Source: Streptomyces sp. SN-593
Lineage (GTDB): Bacteria > Actinomycetota > Actinomycetes > Streptomycetales > Streptomycetaceae
Assembly: GCF_016756395.1 (NCBI RefSeq)
Contig: NZ_AP018365.1
Span: 4,929,001 to 4,993,000, forward strand
Length of the DNA stretch: 64,000 bases
Direction of reading: 5' to 3'
In this document: piece after piece, positions 48,831 through 57,216 of the stretch
How positions within the stretch are numbered: position 1 is the stretch's first letter
How the letters are laid out: each line of letters begins with the position of its first letter
Program-made: the position numbers and the translations under genes
Notes under the pieces: generated by a model
The model's input: only the letters and a program-made list of their open reading frames with translations
What the model was told of the DNA's origin: nothing
Database searches by the model: none

Positions 48831-50489
48831 ATGGACACCGAGTCGGAGCCGTATGTCCGTCTCGCGACCCTGCGTCAGCTCCACCAGGTCGTGGCGGACC
48901 TCAACACCGCGCGCAGCCTCGCGGACGCGCTCCAGGCCGTCGCCGACGGCGTGGTCCGCGGGCTGGGGTACGAACTGGCCGCGGTGAACCTGGTCCGGCC
49001 GGACGGAGACCTCGTGGTGGCCGCGTTCGCCGGGAGCGCCGCGGGGGAGGCGCTGCTGTCCGGGCGGGTCGGCTCGCGCACCTCGTGGGACCGCCGGCTG
49101 ACCATGGGCGAGCAGTGGGGGACCCTGCGCTTCATCCCGCACACCGAGGGCTGGGTGCTCGTCGACGACGACGTGCCGCAGTGGCACACCGAGGGCCCGC
49201 TGCCGCGCTTCCCCGACGAGTGGCACCCCGGCGACCGGCTGTACGCGCCCATGTACGCCTCCCAGGCGGTCGGCAGCGAGCTGATCGGGGTGATATCCGT
49301 CGACCGCCCCACCAGCGGCCGCCACCCCGGGCCCTGGGGCTGCGAGGCCCTGCAGATGTACGCCTTCCAGTCCGGCATCGCGATCAGCAACGCCCGGCTG
49401 AGGGCGAACATGCAGCGCGCCCTGGTCCGGCTGGAGCGCGACCAGCAGGCGCTGCGGGCCAGCGAGGAGAGCTTCCGGCAGGCCTTCGAGTACGCGCCCA
49501 GCGGCATGGCCATCGCCGAGATGGGCGGCGACCAGCACGGCAAGCTGCTGCGTGCCAACGACGCGCTGTGCCGCCTGCTGGGCCGCTCCGCGTCCGTCAT
49601 GCGCCGCTACTCCTTCTCCGACCTGGTGCACCCCGAGGACGTCGGCGTGCTGCTGCGCACCTCCGCCGAGGGCGGCCGGGCCGAGCTGCGGCTCGCGCGG
49701 CGCGACGGCAGCTACGTCTGGGTGAGCCTGCGCAACTCCGTGGTCGCCGACACGACCGACGGCCCGCGCTTCCTGCTCACCCACGTCGAGGACATCGAGG
49801 AGCGCAAGAGCCGCGAGCTCCAGCTCGCCCACCGGGCCAGCCACGACTCGCTGACCGGCCTGCCCAACAGCGCCGAGCTGCGCTCCCGGCTGTCCGCCCG
49901 GCTGTGCGCGCAGCCCCAGGAACGCGGTGCCGCCGGCGCCTCCGGGCTGCCCGCCGAACCCGAGGGCGGCGACGGCTTCGCCTTCAGCTACGGCTACGGG
50001 CCGGACGACCTGGCAGCGCCGCTCTCCTTCGACTCCCACGTCCACACCGTCGCGCCCGACGAGTCCGACGAGGAGGGGGCCGGCAAGGGGCTCGCGGTGC
50101 TCTTCTGCGACCTCGACGGCTTCAAGTCCATCAACGACCGGTTCGGGCACCACACCGGCGACGCCGTCCTCATCGAGGTGGCGCGGCGCCTGACCGGGGC
50201 GGTGCGCGACGGTGACACCGTTGCCAGGCTCGGCGGCGACGAGTTCGTCGTCCTCGCGGACGGGCTCGCCCCCGCCGACGCGTCGGACCTCACGGTACGG
50301 CTGCGCAACGCGATCATCCCGCCGATCCGCGTGGACGGCCGCGCCGTCCGGGTCGGCGCGTCCTTCGGCATCGGATGGGCCGGCTGCGGCATGACCGCGG
50401 AGGAGGTCCTCCACTCGGCCGACCAGCGGATGTACGTCGAGAAGCGCTCCCGCGCCACCTCCCGCCCCAACCACCGCCGCGCGGGCTGA
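48831..50489 (+). CDS. cdgB: Diguanylate cyclase with GAF and PAS domains (CdgB-like)
   Basis: 552 residues from ATG 48,831 (GGGGAGG upstream). GAF-like sensor at about 10-185, PAS/PAC at 210-330 (FRQAFEYAPSGMAIAEMG ... DIEERKSRELQLAHRASHDSLTGLPN), then the cyclase domain with active-site GGDEF at 468-472. The allosteric I-site RDGD lies exactly five residues before GGDEF, so product inhibition is expected. Domain order and N-terminus (MDTESEPYVRLATLRQLHQ) fit Streptomyces CdgB, which makes c-di-GMP, the BldD ligand. A hydrophilic insert (about 378-428) splits the cyclase domain. Confidence 0.88.
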   Translation: MDTESEPYVRLATLRQLHQVVADLNTARSLADALQAVADGVVRGLGYELAAVNLVRPDGDLVVAAFAGSAAGEALLSGRVGSRTSWDRRLTMGEQWGTLRFIPHTEGWVLVDDDVPQWHTEGPLPRFPDEWHPGDRLYAPMYASQAVGSELIGVISVDRPTSGRHPGPWGCEALQMYAFQSGIAISNARLRANMQRALVRLERDQQALRASEESFRQAFEYAPSGMAIAEMGGDQHGKLLRANDALCRLLGRSASVMRRYSFSDLVHPEDVGVLLRTSAEGGRAELRLARRDGSYVWVSLRNSVVADTTDGPRFLLTHVEDIEERKSRELQLAHRASHDSLTGLPNSAELRSRLSARLCAQPQERGAAGASGLPAEPEGGDGFAFSYGYGPDDLAAPLSFDSHVHTVAPDESDEEGAGKGLAVLFCDLDGFKSINDRFGHHTGDAVLIEVARRLTGAVRDGDTVARLGGDEFVVLADGLAPADASDLTVRLRNAIIPPIRVDGRAVRVGASFGIGWAGCGMTAEEVLHSADQRMYVEKRSRATSRPNHRRAG

Positions 50490-50647
50490 CGCGGGCCGGC
50501 CCGGCGCGCACGCCCCGGGCCACCCCCTGACGCGCGACGGCCGCCACCGGGACGAGGGGTGCCCCCAGGGGCCGGGCACCCCGACCGGATGTCCACCTTG
50601 CGGAGTAGCGGGGATCGCTCTGCGGGCTGACCCCGCGACGGGTTGCC

Positions 50648-51868
50648 GTGCCTACGCTGGGTTATGTGCAGCGCGTCTACGACTTCTTCCGCCGACACCC
50701 GACGTGGGTCGACAGCTTCTGGGCTGCCGTCCTGCTGGTGTCGTGCGCGCTGTGGATCACCGTGGACGACTCGCTCCCCCGGCCGCAGCAGATCGTCGCC
50801 GTCCCGCTGTCGGTCGCCCTGGCCGCGGTGGTCGCGCTGCGCCGCAGGGCCCCGGAGCGCCTGCTGCTCGTCGCGGTCGCCGTCGGCCTGCTCCAGCTCG
50901 CCCTGGACGTGCAGCCCAACCCGGGCAACCTCGCCTTCCTGGTGATCATCTACACCTGCGCGTCGAACGGGGCCCGCTGGTCCTCCCGGCTCGCCCTGGT
51001 CGGCGGCCTGGCCGCGGCCCCGGCGTCGATGCTCCGCTGGCCCCCGCACAGCGAGTACTCCACGGTGTGGACGACCCTCCTCCAGACCTTCTTCCTCACC
51101 GTGATCTACGCGCTGTCCTGGGTGATCGGCGACCGCCTGCGCACCCGGCGGGCGTACTACGCCGAGCTGGAGGAGCGGGCCGCGCGGCTGCACCGGGAGC
51201 GCGAGGCCCAGTCGAAGGCCGCGGTGGCCGCCGAGCGGGCCCGGATCGCCCGCGAGCTGCACGACGTGGTGGCGCACAACGTGTCGGTGATGGTCGTACA
51301 GGCCGACGGCGCGGCGTACGTGCTGGACGGCGCGCCGGACCAGGCCAAGCAGGCGCTCACCACCATCTCGACCACCGGGCGGCAGGCGCTCGCCGAGATG
51401 CGCCGGCTGCTCGGGCTGCTGCGCGCCGGCGACGACGCGGGCGGCGAGTACGTCCCCCAGCCCGGGGTGGACCAGCTCGCCGACCTCATCGACCAGGTGC
51501 GCGGCGCCGGACTGCCGGTGCGCTTCGAGGTGGCCGGGCAGGCCCGCCCGCTGTCCAGCGGGGTCGAGCTGACCGCCTACCGCATCGTGCAGGAAGCGCT
51601 CACCAACGTGCGCAAGCACGGCGGCGACGGGGCCAGCGCCAGCGTGCTGCTCGGCTTCGGCGACGCCGCGCTCGACCTGCTCATCGAGGACGACGGCCGG
51701 GGCGCGCGGCAGGAGCTGTACGCGCAGGGCGGCCGGGACGGCCTGGGGCAGGGGCTCATCGGCATGCGCGAGCGCATCGGCATGGTCGGCGGCACCCTCA
51801 CCGCGGGGCCGCGCCCGGGCGGCGGTTTCCGGATCAGCGCGGTGCTCCCGCTGCGCGGCGCGGGATGA
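50648..51868 (+). CDS. Sensor histidine kinase (NarL-partner type)
   Basis: 406 residues from GTG 50,648. Several N-terminal membrane helices (WAAVLLVSCALWITV; LSVALAAVVALRR; ALVGGLAAAPASML; TFFLTVIYALSWVIG), a coiled linker, then the HisKA_3 dimerisation domain with H205 (RELHDVVAHNVSVMVVQADG) and an HATPase domain (TAYRIVQEALTNVRKHGG; LLIEDDGRGA; GLIGMRERIGMVGG). Pairs with the response regulator 302 bases downstream. Signal unknown. Confidence 0.92.
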   Translation: MPTLGYVQRVYDFFRRHPTWVDSFWAAVLLVSCALWITVDDSLPRPQQIVAVPLSVALAAVVALRRRAPERLLLVAVAVGLLQLALDVQPNPGNLAFLVIIYTCASNGARWSSRLALVGGLAAAPASMLRWPPHSEYSTVWTTLLQTFFLTVIYALSWVIGDRLRTRRAYYAELEERAARLHREREAQSKAAVAAERARIARELHDVVAHNVSVMVVQADGAAYVLDGAPDQAKQALTTISTTGRQALAEMRRLLGLLRAGDDAGGEYVPQPGVDQLADLIDQVRGAGLPVRFEVAGQARPLSSGVELTAYRIVQEALTNVRKHGGDGASASVLLGFGDAALDLLIEDDGRGARQELYAQGGRDGLGQGLIGMRERIGMVGGTLTAGPRPGGGFRISAVLPLRGAG

Positions 51869-52006
51869 CGCGCCGGGCCGGCCCGGCAGGCGCCCTGGAG
51901 CCCCGGTACACCGCTCGCGCCGCCCTCCCGGCCCCGGACTCCCACCGAGCCGCCGCCGCGCCCTCCGGCGCCCCCTGACGGCCTTCTCGGGCCCCGGGGA
52001 GGCCCG

Positions 52007-52042
52007 CCGATCCTCCGACCCCTTCCGATCCTCCGACCCCTT
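52007..52042. repeat. 18-bp tandem repeat in the kinase-regulator gap
   Basis: Two perfect adjacent copies of CCGATCCTCCGACCCCTT. The gap 51,869-52,170 is C-rich and holds no supported gene. Confidence 0.9.
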
Positions 52043-52170
52043 CCGAGCCGCCGACCCCGGACGATTGCCCCCGCGCCTGCCGGCCCCGAAGTCCGCCGAC
52101 CTCCGATCTCCGACCTCCGCCCCCCGAACTCCGCGACGACCGCGCACCCGCCCCCGAAAGGACCCGACCG

Positions 52171-52902
52171 ATGGCGATCCGCGTCATGCTCGTTGACGAC
52201 CAGGCGCTGCTGCGCACCGGCTTCCGGATGGTGCTCGCCGCCCAGCCGGACATGGAGGTCGTGGCCGAGGCGGGCGACGGCGCCGAGGCGCTGGACGTGC
52301 TGCGGCACACCCGGGTCGACGTGGTGCTGATGGACGTGCGGATGCCGCGCATGGACGGGGTGGAGGCCACCCGCCGGATCTGCGGCGGCGACCGCAGCGC
52401 GGACCGCGGCGCCGCCCAGGGCGCCTCCGGCGCCGAGTCGGGCGCGCCCCGCGTGCTGATCCTGACCACCTTCGACCTCGACGAGTACGCCTTCACCGCC
52501 CTCAAGGCCGGCGCCAGCGGCTTCATGCTCAAGGACGTCCCGCCCGACGAGTTGCTGACCGCGATCAGGGCGGTGCACAGCGGCGACGCGGTGGTCGCCC
52601 CGAGCACCACCCGCCGGCTGCTGGACCGCTTCACCCCGATGCTGCCCAACGCCGCCGAGGCCGCCGCCGGCCCCACCGCGATCGACCGCCTCACCGACCG
52701 CGAGCGCGAGGTCCTGCTGCTGGTCGCCCAGGGCCTGTCCAACGGCGAGATCGCCAGGAAGCTGGTGCTGTCCGAGGCGACCGTCAAGACGCACGTCGGC
52801 CGCATCCTCACCAAGCTCGAACTGCGCGACCGGGTCCAGGCGGTGGTGCTCGCCTACGAGTCCGGGCTGGTGCGCGCCGGCGGTGGCGGCGCCGCCCGGT
52901 GA
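52171..52902 (+). CDS. NarL/LuxR-family response regulator
   Basis: 243 residues, ATG with AAAGGAC upstream. Receiver domain with phosphorylation site D55 (VVLMDVRMPRMDG), acidic pocket VDDQ near the start, switch residues in ILTTFDLDEYAF and conserved Lys in GFMLKDVPPDELL. C-terminal LuxR HTH (LTDREREVLLLVAQGLSNGEIARKLVLSEATVKTHVGRIL). A short low-complexity insert (SADRGAAQGASGAES) sits in the receiver domain. Confidence 0.94.
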   Translation: MAIRVMLVDDQALLRTGFRMVLAAQPDMEVVAEAGDGAEALDVLRHTRVDVVLMDVRMPRMDGVEATRRICGGDRSADRGAAQGASGAESGAPRVLILTTFDLDEYAFTALKAGASGFMLKDVPPDELLTAIRAVHSGDAVVAPSTTRRLLDRFTPMLPNAAEAAAGPTAIDRLTDREREVLLLVAQGLSNGEIARKLVLSEATVKTHVGRILTKLELRDRVQAVVLAYESGLVRAGGGGAAR

Positions 52903-53070
52903 TCTTCCGGTGAAGGTCGGGAACAACGCGGCTGCACAAGGGAGTTCCCAGGGCAGAATGCGTAACGACCGACAGGCCCGCCGGCACACCCGAACCGGCG
53001 GAGGACCGACCACCGGCGCCGCGCCGGCATCACCTCGGCGCGGTGGCCGGAGAGCTAGGGGGAGCACCAC

Positions 53071-54048
53071 ATGCGCGCCATCGTCTTCGAGGAGTTCGGC
53101 GGACCGGAGGTACTGACCCTCGCCGACGTGCCCGAACCCCGCCCCGGCCCGGGCCGGATCACCGTCGACGTCGCCTACGCGGGGATCAACTTCGCCGACA
53201 TACTGGCCCGTTCGATCGGCTACCGGGTGCCCGAACTGCCGTTCCGTCCCGGCCTGGAGGTCTCCGGACTGGTCCGCGAGGTCGGCGAGGGCGTCAGCGG
53301 CCTCACCCCCGGGCAGGAGGTCGCGGCCTTCCTCGACGGCGGCGGCTACGCCGACGTGGTGGAGGCGCCGGCCGCCGCGGTCTTCGCGGTGCCCGCGGGC
53401 ATCGACCTGCGCACCGCCGCCACCCTGCCCAGCGTGCTGCCGACCGCCTACGGCCTGCTGCACGAGGTGGCCCGGCTCCGCGAGGGCGACACCGTCCTGG
53501 TGCAGGGCGCGGCCGGCGGGGTCGGCACGGTCGCCGGCCAGCTCGCCCGGGCCGGCGGCGCCAGCGCGGTCTTCGGGGTCGTCTCCAGCCTGGACAAGGC
53601 CGAGCACGCCCTCAAGTCCGGCTACGACCAGGTGTTCACGACCGACACCTTCGACCGGGAGGTGCTGGCGGCGACCGGCGGCCGCGGCGTGGACATCGCC
53701 CTCGACCCGGTCGGCGGCGAGACCTTCAGCCGTACGAAGGCGGTGGTCGCGCGGTTCGGCCGGCTGGTCTCCTTCGGCAACGCCAGCGGCGACGAGCCGT
53801 GGCAGGTCGGCCCCGCCGACGTCATGCCGACCGCCCTGACGGTGGGCGGCTTCTCCATCCTCGGGCTGGCCGCCTCGGATCCGGAGCTGCTGCGCGACAT
53901 AGCCGACCGGGCGTTCCACACCGTCACCGAGGGCGGGGTGGAGCTGCCGGTCAGCGCCGAGTTCACCCTTGAGGAGGCGGCGCGGGCACACGTCCTGGTC
54001 GAGTCGCGGACGAGCACCGGCAAGCTGCTGATCAAGGTGGCCGGCTGA
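53071..54048 (+). CDS. Zinc-free NADPH:quinone oxidoreductase (MDR family)
   Basis: 325 residues, ATG with AGGGGGAG upstream. GroES-like half (MRAIVFEEFGGPEVLTLADVPEP; GINFADILARSIGYR; PFRPGLEVSGLVREVGEGV) and Rossmann half with the NADPH loop VLVQGAAGGVGTVAGQLAR. No zinc-binding Cys cluster, as in QOR enzymes. Single gene. Confidence 0.92.
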   Translation: MRAIVFEEFGGPEVLTLADVPEPRPGPGRITVDVAYAGINFADILARSIGYRVPELPFRPGLEVSGLVREVGEGVSGLTPGQEVAAFLDGGGYADVVEAPAAAVFAVPAGIDLRTAATLPSVLPTAYGLLHEVARLREGDTVLVQGAAGGVGTVAGQLARAGGASAVFGVVSSLDKAEHALKSGYDQVFTTDTFDREVLAATGGRGVDIALDPVGGETFSRTKAVVARFGRLVSFGNASGDEPWQVGPADVMPTALTVGGFSILGLAASDPELLRDIADRAFHTVTEGGVELPVSAEFTLEEAARAHVLVESRTSTGKLLIKVAG

Positions 54049-54136
54049 CCCGGCCGCGCACCGTACGGTCACGGGGGTCGTACGGCGCCGGCCCGGCGCC
54101 CGGCGCGCGGCAGGCGTGTCCGGCGCCGGTCCCGGC

Positions 54137-55276
54137 TCAGCCCAGGCGGGCGGCGAACTCCGCCGCGGCGGCCCGGACGTCGGACTCCGTCCAGGCGAGG
54201 GCGGGTTCGGCCACGGTGACCTCGGTCATCGACAGTCCGGGCGGCCCGGGCTCGGTGAAGCGGCGCAGGCCGAAGAGGCTGGTGCCGGTCTCCTCCGCCA
54301 TCCGCAGCCCGGCGTCGTCCAGGGCCGCCGCGGGATACGGCAGCCACAACTGGAACTGGTGGGTGTGCGGTTCGGCCGGGTGCGTCAGCGGCAGCGTGAC
54401 CCCCGCGTCCGCCAGTCCCTCGCGCAGGGCCCGGGCCACGGTCCGGGCGTGCTCGACGTAGCGCGGCAGCCGCGGCAGCACCCGTTCCAGGGCGGCCAGC
54501 GCGGACAGCGCCGCCGGGAACTGGTGCGCGATCTGGCCGCCGTACCGGTGCCGCCAGGCCTTCGCCTCCGCCACGAAGTCCGCCGGGCCGGCGAGCGCGG
54601 CGCCCGACAGGCCGCCGAGGGACTTGTAGAAGCTCACGTACACGCTGTCGGCGAGCCCGGCGATCTCCGGCAGGTCCCGGCCGAAGTGCGGCGTGCACTC
54701 CCACAGCCGGGCGCCGTCGAAGTGCACGACCGCGTCACGCTCACGGGCGGCGGCCACCGTCGCGGCCAGCTCGTCCCAGGTCGGCAGCACGAACCCGGCT
54801 TCACGCAGGGGCAGTTCGAGCATCAGCGTGCCGAACGGCTCGTCGAGGTCGGCGACCTCGGCCGCGTCCGGCAGCCGTCCGGCCCGCGTCGGGTGCACCG
54901 TGCGCAGTCCGGTCACCGTCCGCAGCGCGTCCCGCTCGTACATCTCGGGATGCGCCAGCGGGTGCAGGGCGACCGTGGGGTTCCCGGTCCGGCCCGCCCA
55001 GGTGCGCAGGGCCACCTGCTGGGCCATGGTGCCGGTCGGGAAGAACGCGGCGGCCCCGGTGCCGAGCAGTGCGGCGACCCGCGTCTCCAACTCCGCCACG
55101 ACGCCGTCGCCGTACAGGTCCGCGGGCGCGTCCAGATCCACGCCCGCCGCCTCGGCGTCCTCGGCGAGCAGGGCGGACCACTCCCGCAGGGTGCGGTCGT
55201 GGCCGTCCACCAGGACGCGTGAACACGCCGCGACGGCGGCGCGCCGCCGGGCTCGTAGCTGATCCGTCGTTTCCAT
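54137..55276 (-). CDS. Threonine aldolase-type PLP enzyme
   Basis: 379 residues from ATG 55,276. Beta-eliminating lyase/threonine aldolase pattern: DLYGDGVVAELETRVAALLG, AAFFPTGTMAQQVALRTW, HFDGARLWECTPHFGRDL, and the PLP lysine in VYVSFYKSLGGLSGAALAG. Usually cleaves threonine or allo-threonine to glycine and acetaldehyde. Divergent from the cofactor operon across 183 bases. Confidence 0.88.
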   Translation of the reverse strand: METTDQLRARRRAAVAACSRVLVDGHDRTLREWSALLAEDAEAAGVDLDAPADLYGDGVVAELETRVAALLGTGAAAFFPTGTMAQQVALRTWAGRTGNPTVALHPLAHPEMYERDALRTVTGLRTVHPTRAGRLPDAAEVADLDEPFGTLMLELPLREAGFVLPTWDELAATVAAARERDAVVHFDGARLWECTPHFGRDLPEIAGLADSVYVSFYKSLGGLSGAALAGPADFVAEAKAWRHRYGGQIAHQFPAALSALAALERVLPRLPRYVEHARTVARALREGLADAGVTLPLTHPAEPHTHQFQLWLPYPAAALDDAGLRMAEETGTSLFGLRRFTEPGPPGLSMTEVTVAEPALAWTESDVRAAAAEFAARLG

Positions 55277-55459
55277 CCCCAGATTGTGCTCCGCCGCCCC
55301 CGGGCCCTCCGGGCGCCCCCCGCGGGGCCCCGGGGAGCGGCGCAACCGGCCCCACCGGGCAGGTGGCCCCGGGGCCGGCGGGACGGGGCACCCGGGGGGT
55401 CACGGGGAAGACGTTCGCGTAAGGTTGACGAGAAGGGGTCGCCGAGGCTGGGAGGCGTG

Positions 55460-56347
55460 GTGGAGGAGAAACCCGCGAGGCTCACGGTGGGGGTGGTGGG
55501 TGCGGGCCGCGTCGGCCCGGTGCTGGCCGCCGCGCTCGCGCTGTCGGGGCACCGCCCGGTGGCCGCCAGCGGCGTGTCGGACGCGTCGCGGCGCCGCGCG
55601 GAGGCGCTGCTCCCGGGCGTCCCGCTGGTGGAGCCCGCCGCGGTGCTGGCCCAGGCGGACCTGGTGCTGCTCACGGTCCCCGACGACGCCCTGCCCGCGC
55701 TGGTGCGCGGCCTCGCCGAGACCGGCGCCGTACGGCCCGGCCAGTTGCTGGTGCACGCGTCGGGCCGCTACGGCACCGACGTGCTGGAGCCCGCGCTGCG
55801 CGCCGGGGCGCTGCCGCTCGCGCTGCACCCCGCGATGACCTTCACCGGCACGCCCGTGGACGTGCAGCGCCTGGCCGGCTGCTGCTTCGGCGTCACCGCC
55901 CCCGGGGAGCTGCGCACGGCCGCCGAGGCGCTGGTCATCGAGATGGGCGGTGAGCCCGAGTGGATCGAGGAGTCCGCCCGCCCGCTGTACCACGCGGCCC
56001 TCGCGATCGGCGCGAACCACCTGGTCACGCTCGTCGCCCAGGCGATGGACCTGCTGCGGCAGGCGGGCGTGCAGGAGCCGGGCCGGATGCTCGGCCCGCT
56101 GCTCGGGGCAGCGCTCGACAACGCGCTGCGCTCCGGCGACGCCGCCCTCACCGGTCCGGTGGCCCGCGGCGACGCCGGCACGGTCGCCGCCCACCTGGCC
56201 GAGCTGCGCGCCCGCGCGCCGGAGGACGTCGCGTCCTACGTGGCGATGGCCCGTGCGACCGCGGACCGCGCGCTCGCCAACGGAATGCTCAAGGCCGAAT
56301 ACGCGGAGGCGCTGCTCGGCGCCCTCGCCGACGGGGGGACCCGATGA
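55460..56347 (+). CDS. Rossmann/DUF2520 protein upstream of panC
   Basis: 295 residues; start at GTG 55,460 (GGGAGG 4 bases before; GTG 55,457 is too close). N-terminal Rossmann fold (LTVGVVGAGRVGPVLAAALALSGH) followed by DUF2520 (LPLALHPAMTFTGTPVDVQRLAGCCFGVTAP; YHAALAIGANHLVTLVAQAMDLL). Similar in plan to ketopantoate reductases and regularly next to panC in actinobacteria, so a role in pantothenate synthesis is plausible. Its stop overlaps the panC ATG. Confidence 0.88.
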   Translation: MEEKPARLTVGVVGAGRVGPVLAAALALSGHRPVAASGVSDASRRRAEALLPGVPLVEPAAVLAQADLVLLTVPDDALPALVRGLAETGAVRPGQLLVHASGRYGTDVLEPALRAGALPLALHPAMTFTGTPVDVQRLAGCCFGVTAPGELRTAAEALVIEMGGEPEWIEESARPLYHAALAIGANHLVTLVAQAMDLLRQAGVQEPGRMLGPLLGAALDNALRSGDAALTGPVARGDAGTVAAHLAELRARAPEDVASYVAMARATADRALANGMLKAEYAEALLGALADGGTR

Positions 56348-57216
56348 CCCGACTCGTCCACCGCGCGCGCGACCTGGCCCCCGCCACGGCCGTGGTCATG
56401 ACCATGGGCGCGCTCCACGACGGCCACGCCGCCCTGATCCGCGCCGCCCGCGCGCACGCCGGCAGCGGCGTCGTGACCGTCACCGTCTTCGTCAACCCGC
56501 TCCAGTTCGGCCCCAACGAGGACCTCGACCGCTACCCGCGCACCCTGGAGGCGGACGTGAAGCTCGCCGAGGCGGCGGGCGCCGACCTCGTCTTCGCGCC
56601 CGGCGCCGACGAGGTGTACCCGGGCGGCCCGCCACAGGTGCGCCTGGCGGCCGGCCCGATGGGGGAGGGCTTCGAGGGCGCGTCCCGGCCCGGTCACTTC
56701 GACGGGATGCTCACCGTCGTCGCCAAGCTGCTGCACCTGACCAACCCGCTTCCCCCCGTGCCCGGGGCGGCCCGCACGGCCGCGTTCTTCGGGCAGAAGG
56801 ACGCGCAGCAGCTCGCACTGGTCCGCCGGATGGCCACCGACCTGAACTTCCCGGTCGACATCGTCGCCGTGCCGACCGTCCGCGAGGACGACGGCGTGGC
56901 GCTGTCCAGCCGCAACCGCTACCTGTCGGACGCGGACCGGGTCTCGGCCCGGGCGCTGTCCCGCGCGCTGTTCGCCGGCCGCGACGCCGCCGCGGGCGGG
57001 CCGGGGGCGGTGCTCGACGCGGCCAGCGCCGTGCTGGACGCCGCCGCCTCGGCCGAGCCGCCGGTCGGCCTCGACTACCTGGCGCTGGTCGACCCCGCCA
57101 CCTTCACCGCGGCCGCGCCGGACCACACCGGCCCGGCCGTGCTCGCCGTCGCCGCCAAGGTCGGCGGCACCCGGCTGATCGACAACCTCCCCCTGGAGTT
57201 CGGAGCCCCCGAATGA
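56344..57216 (+). CDS. panC: Pantothenate synthetase
   Basis: 290 residues. Joins pantoate and beta-alanine with ATP. Shows the nucleotidyl-transferase signature MGALHDGHAALIRAA, then TVFVNPLQFGPNEDLDRYPRT, FFGQKDAQQLALVRRM, and the KMSKS-like loop VALSSRNRYLS. Coupled to the genes on both sides by 4-base overlaps. Confidence 0.96.
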   Translation: MTRLVHRARDLAPATAVVMTMGALHDGHAALIRAARAHAGSGVVTVTVFVNPLQFGPNEDLDRYPRTLEADVKLAEAAGADLVFAPGADEVYPGGPPQVRLAAGPMGEGFEGASRPGHFDGMLTVVAKLLHLTNPLPPVPGAARTAAFFGQKDAQQLALVRRMATDLNFPVDIVAVPTVREDDGVALSSRNRYLSDADRVSARALSRALFAGRDAAAGGPGAVLDAASAVLDAAASAEPPVGLDYLALVDPATFTAAAPDHTGPAVLAVAAKVGGTRLIDNLPLEFGAPE

